Positions 27,215 through 35,857 of a DNA stretch of 64,000 bases are shown here, one piece after another. The notes below the pieces were generated by a model. The model saw nothing but the letters and a program-made list of their open reading frames with translations, did no database searches and was not told where the DNA came from. The translations under genes were made by a program, and so were the position numbers. Positions within the stretch are counted from its first letter, which is position 1. Each line of letters begins with the position of its first letter. Origin of the DNA: Streptomyces sp. SDr-06 (lineage in GTDB: Bacteria; Actinomycetota; Actinomycetes; Streptomycetales; Streptomycetaceae); contig NZ_QOLA01000001.1 of NCBI RefSeq assembly GCF_003324565.1, positions 496,001-560,000 on the forward strand, written 5' to 3'.

Positions 27215-27243
27215 CCGCTCCGACCTGCGCGGGAGCGGTTTTT
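27215..27243 (+). terminator. intrinsic terminator or attenuator before the encapsulin gene
   Basis: CCGCTCC-N10-GGAGCGG followed directly by TTTTT (27239-27243): a classical factor-independent terminator, rare in this genome because of the T-tract. It lies 132 nt after the ROK stop and 110 nt before the encapsulin start, so it ends the ROK transcript or acts as an attenuator in the encapsulin leader. The whole 27084-27250 stretch is A+T-rich; it also holds a GTGAATTCAC palindrome (about 27095). Confidence 0.65.
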
Positions 27244-27352
27244 CGCGGCCCTCCCAGCGCCATTTCCGGCCTGCCGCCGGCACATGCCCCTTGTGGTGCC
27301 CGAATTCCAGGAACACCATCGGTCCTCGTCCAACCCCGTCGAGGAGGTACCA

Positions 27353-28750
27353 GTGAACGCTCCTGTGAATAACCAGCGGATGAGTCTCGGCCCGGACGCG
27401 GCACGGCAACTCGCCACCGCGACCAAGACCGCTCCGCAAATGCGCGGCATCACCCCGCGCTATCTGCTGCGCGCCCTGCCCTGGGTCGATGTCGAGTCCG
27501 GTGTCTACCGGGTCAACCGCCGCCGCTCGTTCGTCCTGGGCGACGACCGGATCAGCACGTACGACGAGGACGGCACCCCGCGCGTCATGCCGGGCGACCT
27601 GCGCGAGCTGCCCTACTTACGCGACGCCGAGGACGCGCTGCTCGGCGAACTCGCGGGGGCCTTCACCCCGGTGACCTTCGACGCGGGCCAGGTCCTGGTC
27701 CAGGAGGGCGACCCGGCCGACCGGCTGTGGATCCTGGTGCAGGGCCGCGCGGAGAAGCGGGTCACCGGCCGCTACGGCGAGGACGCCCTGCTCGAAGTGG
27801 CGGGCGACGGCCAGTTCTTCGACCTCGACGCGTGGACCCGCGGCGAGGCGATGCCCTACCGGGTCAAGGCGCTCACGCCCGGCACGGCACTGTGCGCCGA
27901 GCGGTCCGCGCTCACCCAACTCGCCGACCGCAGCGAGCAGTTGCGGACCGCCATGGACCTGTACGCCACGGGCGACACCGTCAAGCCGGGCTCCGAGGTG
28001 CCCATCGACCTCAGTTCCGGGCACGTCGGCGAGGTCGACCTGCCCGGCACCTACGTCGACTACGAGGACGCGCCGCGCGAGTACCACATGACGCTCGCCC
28101 AGACCGTGCTGCGGGTCCACACCCGGGTGGCGGACCTGTACAACGGCCCGATCGACCAGACCCGGGCCCAGTCCAACCTGACGGTGCAGGCCCTGCGCGA
28201 GCGGCAGGAGGCGGCGCTGCTCAACCACCCCGAGTTCGGCCTGCTCAACAACGTCTCCGCCGGCCAGCGCGTCCAGTCCCGCACCGGCTCGCCGACCCCG
28301 GACGACCTCGACGAGCTCCTCGCGAAGGTGTGGAAGCAACCGGGGTTCTTCGTCGCGCACCCGAGGGCGATAGCCGCGTTCGGCCGCGAATGCACCCGGC
28401 GGGGCGTGCCGCCGGTGACCGACAACCGGTTCGGCAGCCCCATGCTCACCTGGCGCGGGGTGCCGCTGCTGCCCTCCGACAAGGTCAGGTTCTCGGGCGG
28501 CGGCAGCGTGGGCACCACGGAGATCCTGCTCATGCGCACGGGCGAGGCCGAGCAGGGCGTGGTGGGGCTGCGGCCGGCCGCGGTGCCCGACGAGATCGAA
28601 CCGGGCCTGTCCATGCGGAACATGGGTGTCGACCAGAAGGGCATCACCTCGTACCTGATGACCGCGTACTTCAACACGGCCGTCCTGGTGGAGGACGCGA
28701 TCGCGGTGCTCCAGAACGTCGAGGTGTCCAACTACCATGACTATTCCTGA
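27353..28750 (+). CDS. family 2B-type encapsulin shell protein with cNMP-binding domain
   Basis: A 465-residue HK97-fold nanocompartment shell protein. The N-arm LGPDAARQLATATKTAPQM and ITPRYLLRALPWVDVESGVY, and the distal blocks YVDYEDAPREYHMTLAQTVL, RVHTRVADLYNGP, TGSPTPDDLDELLAKVWK, RGVPLLPSDKVRF, LMRTGEAEQGVVGL and LSMRNMGVDQKGITSYLMTAYF match family 2 encapsulins such as SrpI. Unlike SrpI (about 310 residues) it has an insertion of some 120-150 residues (about 85-220) that looks like a cyclic-nucleotide-binding domain: FDAGQVLVQEGDPADRLWIL, VQGRAEKR and GDGQFFDLDAW. That insertion defines family 2B. GAGGAGGT precedes GTG 27353. The gene overlaps the cysteine desulfurase, its presumed cargo, by 14 nt. 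Confidence 0.9.
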   Translation: MNAPVNNQRMSLGPDAARQLATATKTAPQMRGITPRYLLRALPWVDVESGVYRVNRRRSFVLGDDRISTYDEDGTPRVMPGDLRELPYLRDAEDALLGELAGAFTPVTFDAGQVLVQEGDPADRLWILVQGRAEKRVTGRYGEDALLEVAGDGQFFDLDAWTRGEAMPYRVKALTPGTALCAERSALTQLADRSEQLRTAMDLYATGDTVKPGSEVPIDLSSGHVGEVDLPGTYVDYEDAPREYHMTLAQTVLRVHTRVADLYNGPIDQTRAQSNLTVQALRERQEAALLNHPEFGLLNNVSAGQRVQSRTGSPTPDDLDELLAKVWKQPGFFVAHPRAIAAFGRECTRRGVPPVTDNRFGSPMLTWRGVPLLPSDKVRFSGGGSVGTTEILLMRTGEAEQGVVGLRPAAVPDEIEPGLSMRNMGVDQKGITSYLMTAYFNTAVLVEDAIAVLQNVEVSNYHDYS

Positions 28751-30002
28751 CGTCACGGAGCGCACCGTCGCCGGCCGCCGGCCGGGCACGTTCTCACCCG
28801 AGTCGGCGCGCAAGGACTTCCCGATCCTGCACCGCACGGTCAACGGGCATCCGCTGGTCTGGCTCGACAACGCGGCCACCACGCAGAAGCCGCGCCAGGT
28901 CATCGAGGCGCTGGCCGGCTACTACGGTGCGGCGAACTCCAACATCCACCGGGGCGCGCACACCATGGCCCGTGAGGCCACCGAGATGTACGAGGCGGGG
29001 CGGGCCGCGGTCGCGGACTTCCTGGGCGCGCCCTCGCCCGACTCCATCGTGTTCGTGCGGGGCACGACCGAGGCCGTCAACCTGGTCGCGCAGAGCTGGG
29101 GCCGGGCGAACCTCGGCCCCGGCGACGACATCCTCGTCCCCGTCCTTGAGCACCATTCGGACATCGTCCCCTGGCAGTTGATCGCGAAGGAGACCCGGGC
29201 GCGCGTCGTCCCGGTGCCGCTGCTCGCGGACGGGCAGATCGACCAGGACGCCTACGCCGACCTGCTCTCCTCGCGCACCCAGCTCGTCGCCATCAGCCAG
29301 GCCTCGAACGTCCTCGGCACCGTGCCGCCCGTGCGCGAGATGACCGCGCTGGCCCACCGCTACGGTGCGAGGGTGCTGGTCGACGGCGCGCAGGCGGTCG
29401 CCCACCTGCCCGTCGACGTGACCGAACTGGACGCGGACTTCTACGCGTTCTCCGGTCACAAGCTCTACGCCCCCACGGGCATCGGCGCGCTCTACGTCAA
29501 GCCGGAGGTCCTGACGGGCCTGCGGCCCTGGCAGGGCGGCGGCAACATGATCGACTCGGTGTCGTTCGAGCGCACCACCTTCGCCCCGGTGCCCCATCTC
29601 ATGGAGGCGGGCACCGGGCACATCGGCGGCGTGGTCGGGCTGCTCGCCGCCCTGAACTGGTTCACGTCGTTCGACCGCACCGCCGTGGCGGCGTACGAGG
29701 ACGGGCTCACGGCGTACGCGCAGCAGGCGATGGGGAGGGTGCCGGGCCTGGAGATCCTGGGGTCGGCGCCCAGCCGGATCGCGGTGCTCACGTTCACCCT
29801 GGCGGGCCACGATCCGGCGGAGATCGCCTCGTGGCTGGACCGCGACGGCATCGCGATCCGGGCCGGCCACCACTGCGCACAGCCCGCCCTGGCCCACTAC
29901 GGACTGGAGTCGGCGGCCCGCGCCTCCTTCGCGCTGTACAACACCCCGGAGGAGGTGGACCAGCTCGTCGGGTCGCTCATGAGCCTGCGGGAATCGGCCT
30001 GA
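28737..30002 (+). CDS. SufS-type cysteine desulfurase, probable encapsulin cargo
   Basis: A 421-residue PLP enzyme that takes sulfur from cysteine as an enzyme persulfide. Visible: DNAATTQKPRQVIEAL, NIHRGAHTMAREATE, LEHHSDIVPWQ, VDGAQAVAHLPVDV, the PLP lysine in FSGHKLYAPTG (about residue 242), and the persulfide Cys in IRAGHHCAQPALAHYG (about 380). These are type II (SufS/CsdA) features. A head of about 25 residues, MTIPDVTERTVAGRRPGTFS, precedes the normal start of the fold and might load the enzyme into the shell; it is far shorter than the long disordered tails of known family 2A cargo. No other suf genes are nearby. ATG 28737 lies inside the shell gene, so translation is coupled. Confidence 0.92.
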   Translation: MTIPDVTERTVAGRRPGTFSPESARKDFPILHRTVNGHPLVWLDNAATTQKPRQVIEALAGYYGAANSNIHRGAHTMAREATEMYEAGRAAVADFLGAPSPDSIVFVRGTTEAVNLVAQSWGRANLGPGDDILVPVLEHHSDIVPWQLIAKETRARVVPVPLLADGQIDQDAYADLLSSRTQLVAISQASNVLGTVPPVREMTALAHRYGARVLVDGAQAVAHLPVDVTELDADFYAFSGHKLYAPTGIGALYVKPEVLTGLRPWQGGGNMIDSVSFERTTFAPVPHLMEAGTGHIGGVVGLLAALNWFTSFDRTAVAAYEDGLTAYAQQAMGRVPGLEILGSAPSRIAVLTFTLAGHDPAEIASWLDRDGIAIRAGHHCAQPALAHYGLESAARASFALYNTPEEVDQLVGSLMSLRESA

Positions 30003-30020
30003 TCCACGGGCAGCACTCCC

Positions 30021-30066
30021 CTCGGCCCCGTACCACCCGCGAGAGACCGGGCGGCACGGGGCCGAG
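30021..30066 (+). terminator. hairpin terminator of the encapsulin operon
   Basis: Inverted repeat CTCGGCCCCGT / ACGGGGCCGAG, 11-bp perfect arms with partly paired inner sequence, 18 nt after the cysteine desulfurase stop. Confidence 0.7.
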
Positions 30067-30194
30067 AGCGTAGGCGGTGGGCGTTCGGGTCGCATCCCGC
30101 GTGGACCGGGTGTGTGATGGAAGGGACGCGTCGAGGGGCCAGGCCGTGATCCGCCGGGCGCCCCAGGGGGCAGCAGTGACGAAGGGAGTCGCTC

Positions 30195-30542
30195 ATGCAC
30201 ACCGGACGCACACGTCGAGCCGTGGCCGCGGGCCTGCTCGCCTGCGGTCTTTCCGCGGGAAGCGTCGCCATGGCGGTCACCGCCGCCGCGGCCCCGGCGC
30301 ACCATGACGACGGGACCGTGTGGGGCACCGTCACCTCACGCATCGAGCTGAACATCCGGGACGAGCCGAACCTGCGCGCCGATGTGGTGACGAGTCTGGC
30401 GCCGGGCGCCCAGGACCGGCTGGAGTGCAAGACACACGGGTCGAGCGTCGACGGCACCAGCTGGTGGTACTGGCTGGACCGGGCCGGCGGCTGGGCGAGC
30501 GCCGCCTACGTCGACGCGCAGGGCCGCGTCCCCGACTGCTAG
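30195..30542 (+). CDS. secreted SH3-like domain protein
   Basis: A 115-residue protein: signal peptide with RTRR, AVAAGLLACGLSAGSVAMAV and a cleavage region around TAAAAPAHH (about residue 35), then one bacterial SH3-type domain (LNIRDEPNLRADVVTSLAPG, WWYWLDRAGGWASAAYV). Two Cys (CKTHG and the C-terminal residue) could form a disulfide. Such domains bind cell-wall peptides. GAAGGGAG precedes ATG 30195. Monocistronic, followed by a terminator. Confidence 0.82.
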   Translation: MHTGRTRRAVAAGLLACGLSAGSVAMAVTAAAAPAHHDDGTVWGTVTSRIELNIRDEPNLRADVVTSLAPGAQDRLECKTHGSSVDGTSWWYWLDRAGGWASAAYVDAQGRVPDC

Positions 30543-30605
30543 CGACCCCCACCCCGGACCGGGCCGTGCGCCCGGTCCTCCTGGTCCATCCATCGGTCGC
30601 GACGG

Positions 30606-30632
30606 AGCCCCACCGCAGGGTGCGGTGGGGCT
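30606..30632 (+). terminator. strong hairpin terminator
   Basis: AGCCCCACCGCA-GGG-TGCGGTGGGGCT: 12-bp perfect stem with a 3-nt loop, 64 nt after the SH3 gene. Confidence 0.78.
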
Positions 30633-30818
30633 GCCGCGCTGTGCGGGCCGTCACACACACCGCCGCCCCCGCGCGCCCCGTCCTCACGACCGGGGCGATC
30701 GCACGTCCTCGCGGCCGCCTGCCGATGCCTTCGCCCGTGCTCCAGCGCCCGTCCATGGGCCCGTCCAGGACCCGCCGTGGCCCGGAGGGACACTTTCGCG
30801 ACTCCCCCTCCCTTTCTC

Positions 30819-30847
30819 TTGACATGCACGTGACTGACCGCTGAGAT
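30819..30847 (+). promoter_or_regulatory. promoter of the alpha-galactosidase gene
   Basis: TTGACA (30819-30824), a consensus -35, then 17 bp and TGAGAT (30842-30847) as -10. Transcription would start near 30854, which argues against GTG 30848 and for TTG 30908 as the translation start. Apart from this and the terminator at 30606, nothing was seen in 30543-30907. Confidence 0.6.
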
Positions 30848-30907
30848 GTGGTTGCTTTCGTTCGACGCCGTTCGTTTGTGCGCCAAATACCCTCACTGGA
30901 GCCGCAC

Positions 30908-33031
30908 TTGACTACCGAACTGCACAGTTTCAGACAACGCCTGATCGCCACGCTGGGCACGCTCGCTCTCGTCGCGGGCGGCGTGACGGTCGCCGTGGAG
31001 GTCGCGGCCGCGCCGCCCGCCGCGGCCGTGGACAACGGTCTGGCGCGCACCCCGCAGATGGGGTTCAACAACTGGAACTCCACGCACTGCCGCGCCGAGT
31101 TCAACGAGTCGATGGTCGAGGGCATCGCGGACGCCTTCGTCGCGCAGGGCCTCAAGGCCGTCGGCTACACCTATGTCAACATCGACGACTGCTGGGCGCT
31201 GCCCAACCGGGACGCCTCCGGCAACCTCGTCCCCGACCCGGTGCGCTTCCCGCACGGCATCAAGGCGGTCGCGGACTACGTGCACGCCAAGGGCCTCAAG
31301 TTCGGGCTCTACTCCAGCGCGGGCACCAAGACCTGTGACACCCAGGGCTTCCCCGGCGGCCTGGGCCACGAGCGGCAGGACGCGAACCTGTGGGCGTCCT
31401 GGGGCGTCGACTACCTCAAGTACGACAACTGCAACAACACGGGTGTGGACGCCAAACAGCGCTACCAGGCCATGGGAGACGCCCTCAAGGCCACCGGCCG
31501 GCCCATCCTCTACAGCATCTGCGAGTGGGGCTCCAACCAGCCCTGGAACTGGGCGCCCGGCATCGGCAACTCCTGGCGCACCACGGGCGACATCAGCGAC
31601 AACTGGTCGAGCATGATCGGCATCGCGCACCAGAACCAGTCACTCGCACCGTACTCCGGCCCCGGCGGCTGGAACGACCCGGACATGCTGGAGGTGGGCA
31701 ACGGCGGCATGACGGACACCGAGTACCGCACCCACTTCAGCCTGTGGTCCCAGATGGCGGCGCCGCTGCTCATCGGCAGCGATCTGCGCAGTCCGAGCGC
31801 GGCCACCCTCGCCATCCTCAAGAACACCGACGTCATCGCGGTCGACCAGGACCCGCTCGGCAAGCAGGGCACGGTGGTGTCCAGCTCCGGCGGCCTGGTC
31901 GTGATGTCCAAACCCCTCGCTGACGGCGGGCGTTCGGTCACCCTCACCAACGAGAACACCTCCGCCCGGACGATCTCCACGAGCGTCGACGCGCTCGGCA
32001 TCGGCGGCGCCTCGTCCTACGCGCTCAAGGACCTGTGGTCCAAGGCGACGAGCAGCACCACCGGCACGATCAGCGCGTCGGTACCGGCGCACGGCACGGT
32101 GATGTACCGGGTGACGCCGGGCACCCCGGTGCCGCCGCCGACCGGCCTCAACCAGCTCAGCGACCTGCCGTGGCTGTCGGCCGTGAACGGCTGGGGCCCG
32201 GTCGAGCGCGACCACAGCAACGGCGAGCAGGCCGCCGGTGACGGCCGGACCCTCACCATCAACGGCACCACCTACGCCAAGGGCCTCGGCGCGCACGCCC
32301 CCTCGGACATCGCGTACTACCTGGGCGGCGGCTGCCGTTCGCTCGGGGTCGACGTGGGGGTGGACGACGAGGCCACGGCGGGGGGTTCGGTCGTCTTCCG
32401 GATCTACCGCGACGACACGCTGGTCGCGGACAGCGGGCTGCGCACCGCGAGCGATCCGGCCAAGCATCTGACGGCGGATCTCACCGGCGCCACCAAGCTG
32501 CGGCTCGTGGTCACCGACGGCGGCGACGGCACCACCTATGACCACGCCGACTGGGCGAACGCCCAACTGGCCTGCGGCCGGGGCCCGTCGGCGGGGACCC
32601 ACGCGCTCAGCGACCTGCCCTGGACGTCGGCGGCCAACGGCTGGGGGCCGGTCGAGCGCGACCGCAGCAACGGCGAGCAGGCCGCGGGCGACGGCACCAC
32701 CCTGACCATCAACGGCACCACGTACGCCAAGGGCCTCGGGGTCCACGCGGCGTCGGCGGTGACGTACTACCTCGGCGGCACCTGCACCGCGTTCAACGCG
32801 AGCGTGGGCGTGGACGACGAGGTGGGCGCCAAGGGCTCGGTCGTCTTCCAGGTGTACCGCGACGGTGCGCTCGCCGCCGACAGCGGCAGGCTCACCGGGG
32901 CGGACGCCGCCAAGGCGATCGCGGCGGACCTGACCGGGGCCAACGAACTGAAGCTGGTCGTGACGGACGCCGGGGACGGGGTCGACTACGACCATGCCGA
33001 CTGGGCCGCCCCGCAACTGACCTGCTCCTGA
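30908..33031 (+). CDS. secreted GH27 alpha-galactosidase with two NPCBM domains
   Basis: A 707-residue secreted glycosidase that removes terminal alpha-galactose from oligo- and polysaccharides. After a long signal peptide ([17 protein letters not shown], cleavage after AAAA near residue 40) comes the GH27 barrel: [33 protein letters not shown] with the nucleophile Asp (about residue 173), and [11 protein letters not shown] with the acid/base Asp (about 228). A C-terminal beta domain ends near residue 405. Two NPCBM carbohydrate-binding modules follow (about 416-557 and 566-707). TTG 30908 has GGAG upstream and lies after the promoter at 30819. Transcribed alone; terminator at 33130. Confidence 0.9.
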   Translation: MTTELHSFRQRLIATLGTLALVAGGVTVAVEVAAAPPAAAVDNGLARTPQMGFNNWNSTHCRAEFNESMVEGIADAFVAQGLKAVGYTYVNIDDCWALPNRDASGNLVPDPVRFPHGIKAVADYVHAKGLKFGLYSSAGTKTCDTQGFPGGLGHERQDANLWASWGVDYLKYDNCNNTGVDAKQRYQAMGDALKATGRPILYSICEWGSNQPWNWAPGIGNSWRTTGDISDNWSSMIGIAHQNQSLAPYSGPGGWNDPDMLEVGNGGMTDTEYRTHFSLWSQMAAPLLIGSDLRSPSAATLAILKNTDVIAVDQDPLGKQGTVVSSSGGLVVMSKPLADGGRSVTLTNENTSARTISTSVDALGIGGASSYALKDLWSKATSSTTGTISASVPAHGTVMYRVTPGTPVPPPTGLNQLSDLPWLSAVNGWGPVERDHSNGEQAAGDGRTLTINGTTYAKGLGAHAPSDIAYYLGGGCRSLGVDVGVDDEATAGGSVVFRIYRDDTLVADSGLRTASDPAKHLTADLTGATKLRLVVTDGGDGTTYDHADWANAQLACGRGPSAGTHALSDLPWTSAANGWGPVERDRSNGEQAAGDGTTLTINGTTYAKGLGVHAASAVTYYLGGTCTAFNASVGVDDEVGAKGSVVFQVYRDGALAADSGRLTGADAAKAIAADLTGANELKLVVTDAGDGVDYDHADWAAPQLTCS
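32156..33028 (+). repeat. tandem duplication of the NPCBM coding module
   Basis: Two direct copies of about 420 bp, 450 bp apart (32156-32575 and 32606-33028). They share long identical stretches, for example CGAGCGCGACC.CAGCAACGG, GGCGAGCAGGCCGC and ACCATCAACGGCACCAC. The two protein modules both read [17 protein letters not shown] and YAKGLG.HA. The DNA likeness points to a fairly recent duplication. Confidence 0.8.
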
Positions 33032-33129
33032 GCCCAGTTGCCCGTTGGCGGCACACGGGACCGTGCGCACCGACAGGCGCGGCACGGCGACGACAGGTGC
33101 GACCCTGACGGGAGTGGGTGAGCACGGCC

Positions 33130-33159
33130 GGGGGCCTCGTCCTGACGGACGGGGCCCCC
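33130..33159. terminator. bidirectional hairpin terminator
   Basis: GGGGGCC-T-CGTCC / GGACG-G-GGCCCCC with a 4-nt loop, between the convergent alpha-galactosidase and methyltransferase genes. Confidence 0.7.
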
Positions 33160-33169
33160 TCCCGGTCGG

Positions 33170-33877
33170 CTACTTGGTCGCCACGACCAGTCGGGCCCGG
33201 GGGCTTCCGTCCGGACGGCGGCCCAGCTCTTCCAGCGCGTACAGCTCCACACCGAAACCGGCGGCCACGAGGTCGCGCCGCACGTTTCCGAGGCGGAACC
33301 CCCGGTAGTACATGACGAACGGGGGACGCCACAGCGCGTTGCGCACTCGCATCGCCGCGTCGAAGCCCAGCAGGGCGAGGTGGCCGGGGCTGCCCGGCCG
33401 GGCGGGCGCCACCACCGGGAACGCGAACCGGCCGCCCGGCCGCAGCGCCGCATGGGCCTGCGCGAACAGGTTCGGCCGCTCCCTGGGCAGGAAGTGCCCG
33501 AACGCGCCGAAGCTGACGGCCAGATCGAACGCGGCCCGCAGCGGCAGCGCCCGCGCGTCGGCCCGCAGCAAGGTGGCCTCCGGATGCGCACGGGCGGCGA
33601 CGTCCAGCATGCCGGCGCTGATGTCGATCCCGGTGACGTTCTTCCGGCACACGGCGGCCAGCACGTCGAGGCCCGCGCCGGTGCCGCAGCACAGGTCGAG
33701 CCCCCGGTCGAAGGGGCCGAGCCCGTCGAGGACGGCCGCCACCGCATCGAGGATCGCCCCCGGTGTGCGGAAGGGAGTGTGGTCGAACTTCGGGGCCAGG
33801 AGGTCGTAGCCGTGCTCGACGGACGACAGCGCCTGGGCGGCCAGCTCACGGACGGTGGGGCCCTGGGGGGTGAACAT
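33170..33877 (-). CDS. class I SAM-dependent methyltransferase
   Basis: A 235-residue methyltransferase. Motif I is LDLCCGTGAGLDVLA (about residues 60-74), followed by VTGIDISAGMLDVA (motif II acidic residue), LLRADARALPL and the post-motif LRPGGRFAFPV. This is a generic type 11 small-molecule methyltransferase; the acceptor is unknown. The start ATG 33877 has TAAGCT 8 nt upstream and no ribosome binding site, fitting a leaderless transcript. Confidence 0.85.
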   Translation of the reverse strand: MFTPQGPTVRELAAQALSSVEHGYDLLAPKFDHTPFRTPGAILDAVAAVLDGLGPFDRGLDLCCGTGAGLDVLAAVCRKNVTGIDISAGMLDVAARAHPEATLLRADARALPLRAAFDLAVSFGAFGHFLPRERPNLFAQAHAALRPGGRFAFPVVAPARPGSPGHLALLGFDAAMRVRNALWRPPFVMYYRGFRLGNVRRDLVAAGFGVELYALEELGRRPDGSPRARLVVATK

Positions 33878-33913
33878 GGCTGCCCAGCTTAGAGGCTGCG
33901 CACGGGGGCCCGG

Positions 33914-33939
33914 TGTGCGCCGGGCGGGGCGGGCGCACA
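33914..33939 (-). terminator. hairpin terminator after olsA
   Basis: TGTGCGCC-N10-GGCGCACA, 8-bp perfect arms, immediately after the olsA stop on the minus strand. Confidence 0.5.
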
Positions 33940-33941
33940 GG

Positions 33942-34739
33942 TCAGACGGGGACGGCCTGTTCGGCGTGGGCGGGACAACGGGCGCCGCGGACCACCGCGT
34001 GGGCCTCGGCGGCCAGGGTGCGGCGGTCGGTGCCCCACAGCGGCGGGTGCGCGGTGACCCGCACGCTCAGGTCGCGGGCGGCGGCCACCCGGCGCAGCGA
34101 GGTCGTGAAGTCGTCGCCGCCGAGGAAGGCCGCGACCGTGCTGGGGACGCCGCGCTGTACGTAGTCGACGGTGATCGGCCGCACCGGCGCGCCCGCGTCG
34201 ACGGCCGCCTGGAACGCGGCCCGCCGGAACCGGCCGCCCGCCACGGTGCACCAGGTCGTCGCCTGCGGGAAGACCAGGACGGACCGGCCGGCTTCGAGGG
34301 TGGCGGCCAACTCCGCCACGATGCAGGGGAGTTCACGTACGGCGCCCCGGTCGATGAAGCGGGTGCCGATGCGGCGGGCCAGCGTGCCGACCACCGGCCA
34401 CTGGCCCACTTCCCGTTTGGCGAGCACGCTGACCGGCTCCACTGCGAGCAGCGCCACGGCGTCGAGCCAGGAGATGTGGTTGGCGACGAGCAGCGCTCCC
34501 CCGCCGCCTCCGGGCGGGACCGGCCCGGTTTCGAGCCGCACGCCCAGGGCGTCGAGGACGGCGCGGGCCCGGGCGCGCAGGACGGCGGGCGCGGCAAGCC
34601 GGTCGCCCAGCGCCACGGTGCGGATCAGGGTGTGGGTGAGGGCCGCGTACCGGCGGGCCGCCTCGGTCAGCGGCACCCGCGGCTCCGTCTCGCGCACACA
34701 GTCCGGGGTGCAGGGCGCCGCAACCGACCACGGGTTCAT
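33942..34739 (-). CDS. olsA: lyso-ornithine lipid O-acyltransferase (PlsC family)
   Basis: A 265-residue membrane-associated acyltransferase. LLVANHISWLDAVALLAVEP contains the HX4D catalytic motif (NHISWLD, about residues 84-90), RRIGTRFIDRG is the substrate motif, and VFPQATTW replaces the usual FPEGT, as in OlsA-type enzymes. It would add the second, ester-linked fatty acid to lyso-ornithine lipid. The family also includes 1-acylglycerol-3-phosphate acyltransferases, but the start overlaps (ATGA) the OlsB-like gene, which favours the ornithine-lipid role. Terminator follows. Confidence 0.8.
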   Translation of the reverse strand: MNPWSVAAPCTPDCVRETEPRVPLTEAARRYAALTHTLIRTVALGDRLAAPAVLRARARAVLDALGVRLETGPVPPGGGGGALLVANHISWLDAVALLAVEPVSVLAKREVGQWPVVGTLARRIGTRFIDRGAVRELPCIVAELAATLEAGRSVLVFPQATTWCTVAGGRFRRAAFQAAVDAGAPVRPITVDYVQRGVPSTVAAFLGGDDFTTSLRRVAAARDLSVRVTAHPPLWGTDRRTLAAEAHAVVRGARCPAHAEQAVPV

Positions 34740-35488
34740 CGGGTGTCCCCCAGGAAGTAGCGGCGGTAGCGCTCGCCGAGCCGGTCCATGTCGAGCAGCA
34801 CGAAGAAGTCGGCCACGTTGAACTCGGGGTCATATGTGGGCGCGCCACACATCCAGGCGCCGAGCCGGAAGTAGCCGCGCAGGAGGGGTGGCAGGTCGGC
34901 GTAGCTGGGGCGGCCCTCCACCGGGCCCGCGGGCAGCCAGGGGCGGTGGGGGTGCACCCTGAGCTCGGGCGGCGAGGAGTGCTTGGCATTGCCGAGCAGC
35001 CAGGCACTGGAGGCGGCCGTGCCGCCGTCGGCCAGCGGCACGGACGCGCAGCCCGCCAGGTAGCGGTGGCCCGACAGCAGGACATAGCGCGCCAGCGCCG
35101 ACCACATCAGGTTGATGACCGCGCCCGAACGGTGGTCGGGGTGGACGCAGGAACGCCCCGCCTCGATCATCGACGACCGCAGCGGGGCGAGCGCTTCGAG
35201 GTCGAACTCGCCCTCGCAGTAGGAGCGTTGGGACCGTCCGGGCGGCAGCAGCCGGTAGGTGCCGACCACGTCGCCGCTGGAGGTGTCGGTGACGATCAGG
35301 TGGTCGGCGCGGGCGTCGAAGGAGTCGATGTCGTGGCCGGGCAGCGGGGTGGTGAGCGTGGCGCCCATCTCTTCGCCGAAGACGCGGTACCGCAGCCGCT
35401 GGGCGGCCCGGATCTGCTGCTCGGTGTCCGCGATGGAGGTGACGTAGGAGGAGCCGGTGGCCGTGGTTGCGGTGGATATCGAGAGCAT
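34736..35488 (-). CDS. olsB: L-ornithine N-alpha-acyltransferase (OlsB-like)
   Basis: A 250-residue GNAT-fold acyltransferase. AAQRLRYRVFGEEMGA (about residues 28-43), DIDSFDARADHLIV, VGTYRLLPP, LRSSMIEAGRSCVHPDHR and YLAGCASVPL match the OlsB/hemolysin-acyltransferase-like family that moves a 3-hydroxyacyl group from acyl-ACP to ornithine, the first step of ornithine-lipid synthesis. ATG 35488 is used; an in-frame GTG near 35521 with GAGGG upstream is an alternative. The gene overlaps olsA by 4 nt. Ornithine lipids commonly replace phospholipids under phosphate shortage. Confidence 0.82.
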   Translation of the reverse strand: MLSISTATTATGSSYVTSIADTEQQIRAAQRLRYRVFGEEMGATLTTPLPGHDIDSFDARADHLIVTDTSSGDVVGTYRLLPPGRSQRSYCEGEFDLEALAPLRSSMIEAGRSCVHPDHRSGAVINLMWSALARYVLLSGHRYLAGCASVPLADGGTAASSAWLLGNAKHSSPPELRVHPHRPWLPAGPVEGRPSYADLPPLLRGYFRLGAWMCGAPTYDPEFNVADFFVLLDMDRLGERYRRYFLGDTR

Positions 35489-35857
35489 GGGTGTGGCGTT
35501 CTCCGCGACGTGGTGCACAGTCGAATCCCTCTGTGGTTTCCGCATGGGCTTCCGCGCAGTGAGTATGGGATCGCCATATGTGCTCCCGGTGAATTGCACA
35601 CGACGCCGCGTCGGGCATTGCCCGGCTCGAAGACGCCCACCACCGGGCCGGCGACGATGCCCCCGATGACCGTTATATGACCTTTCCGTAACAGCCACAC
35701 TCTGGAAAATCCCCCGCCGTACGGCTGTGACCTGCACCGATAGGCGGATCACCAAGGCGTCGATGTGCTGCCGCTCTTGGACATCGGGGCGCCCGGCCTG
35801 ATCTGCTGATCACTCCATGTCCGGTTCAACCCCATTCGGTACGTCTCTGGGAGTGTG
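35489..35857. other. divergent intergenic region olsB / PBP
   Basis: A 369-bp region, more A+T-rich than its flanks (CATATG near 35577, CGTTATATGACC near 35672, GGAAAATCC near 35705). It must hold both divergent promoters, but I could not fix a convincing -35/-10 pair for either gene. A single AATTCACC unit occurs near 35590; no second unit 11 bp away completes a PHO box. Confidence 0.4.

Noticed and set aside
30848..30907. GTG 30848 as the start of the alpha-galactosidase
   Set aside because: It overlaps the -10 region of the best promoter (30819-30847), has no ribosome binding site, and would put 20 odd residues before the signal peptide. TTG 30908 with GGAG upstream is better.
35585..35600. 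PHO box before olsB
   Set aside because: Only one AATTCACC unit is present; PHO boxes need at least two GTTCACC-like units spaced 11 bp. Ornithine lipids fit phosphate control, but the sequence does not show it.
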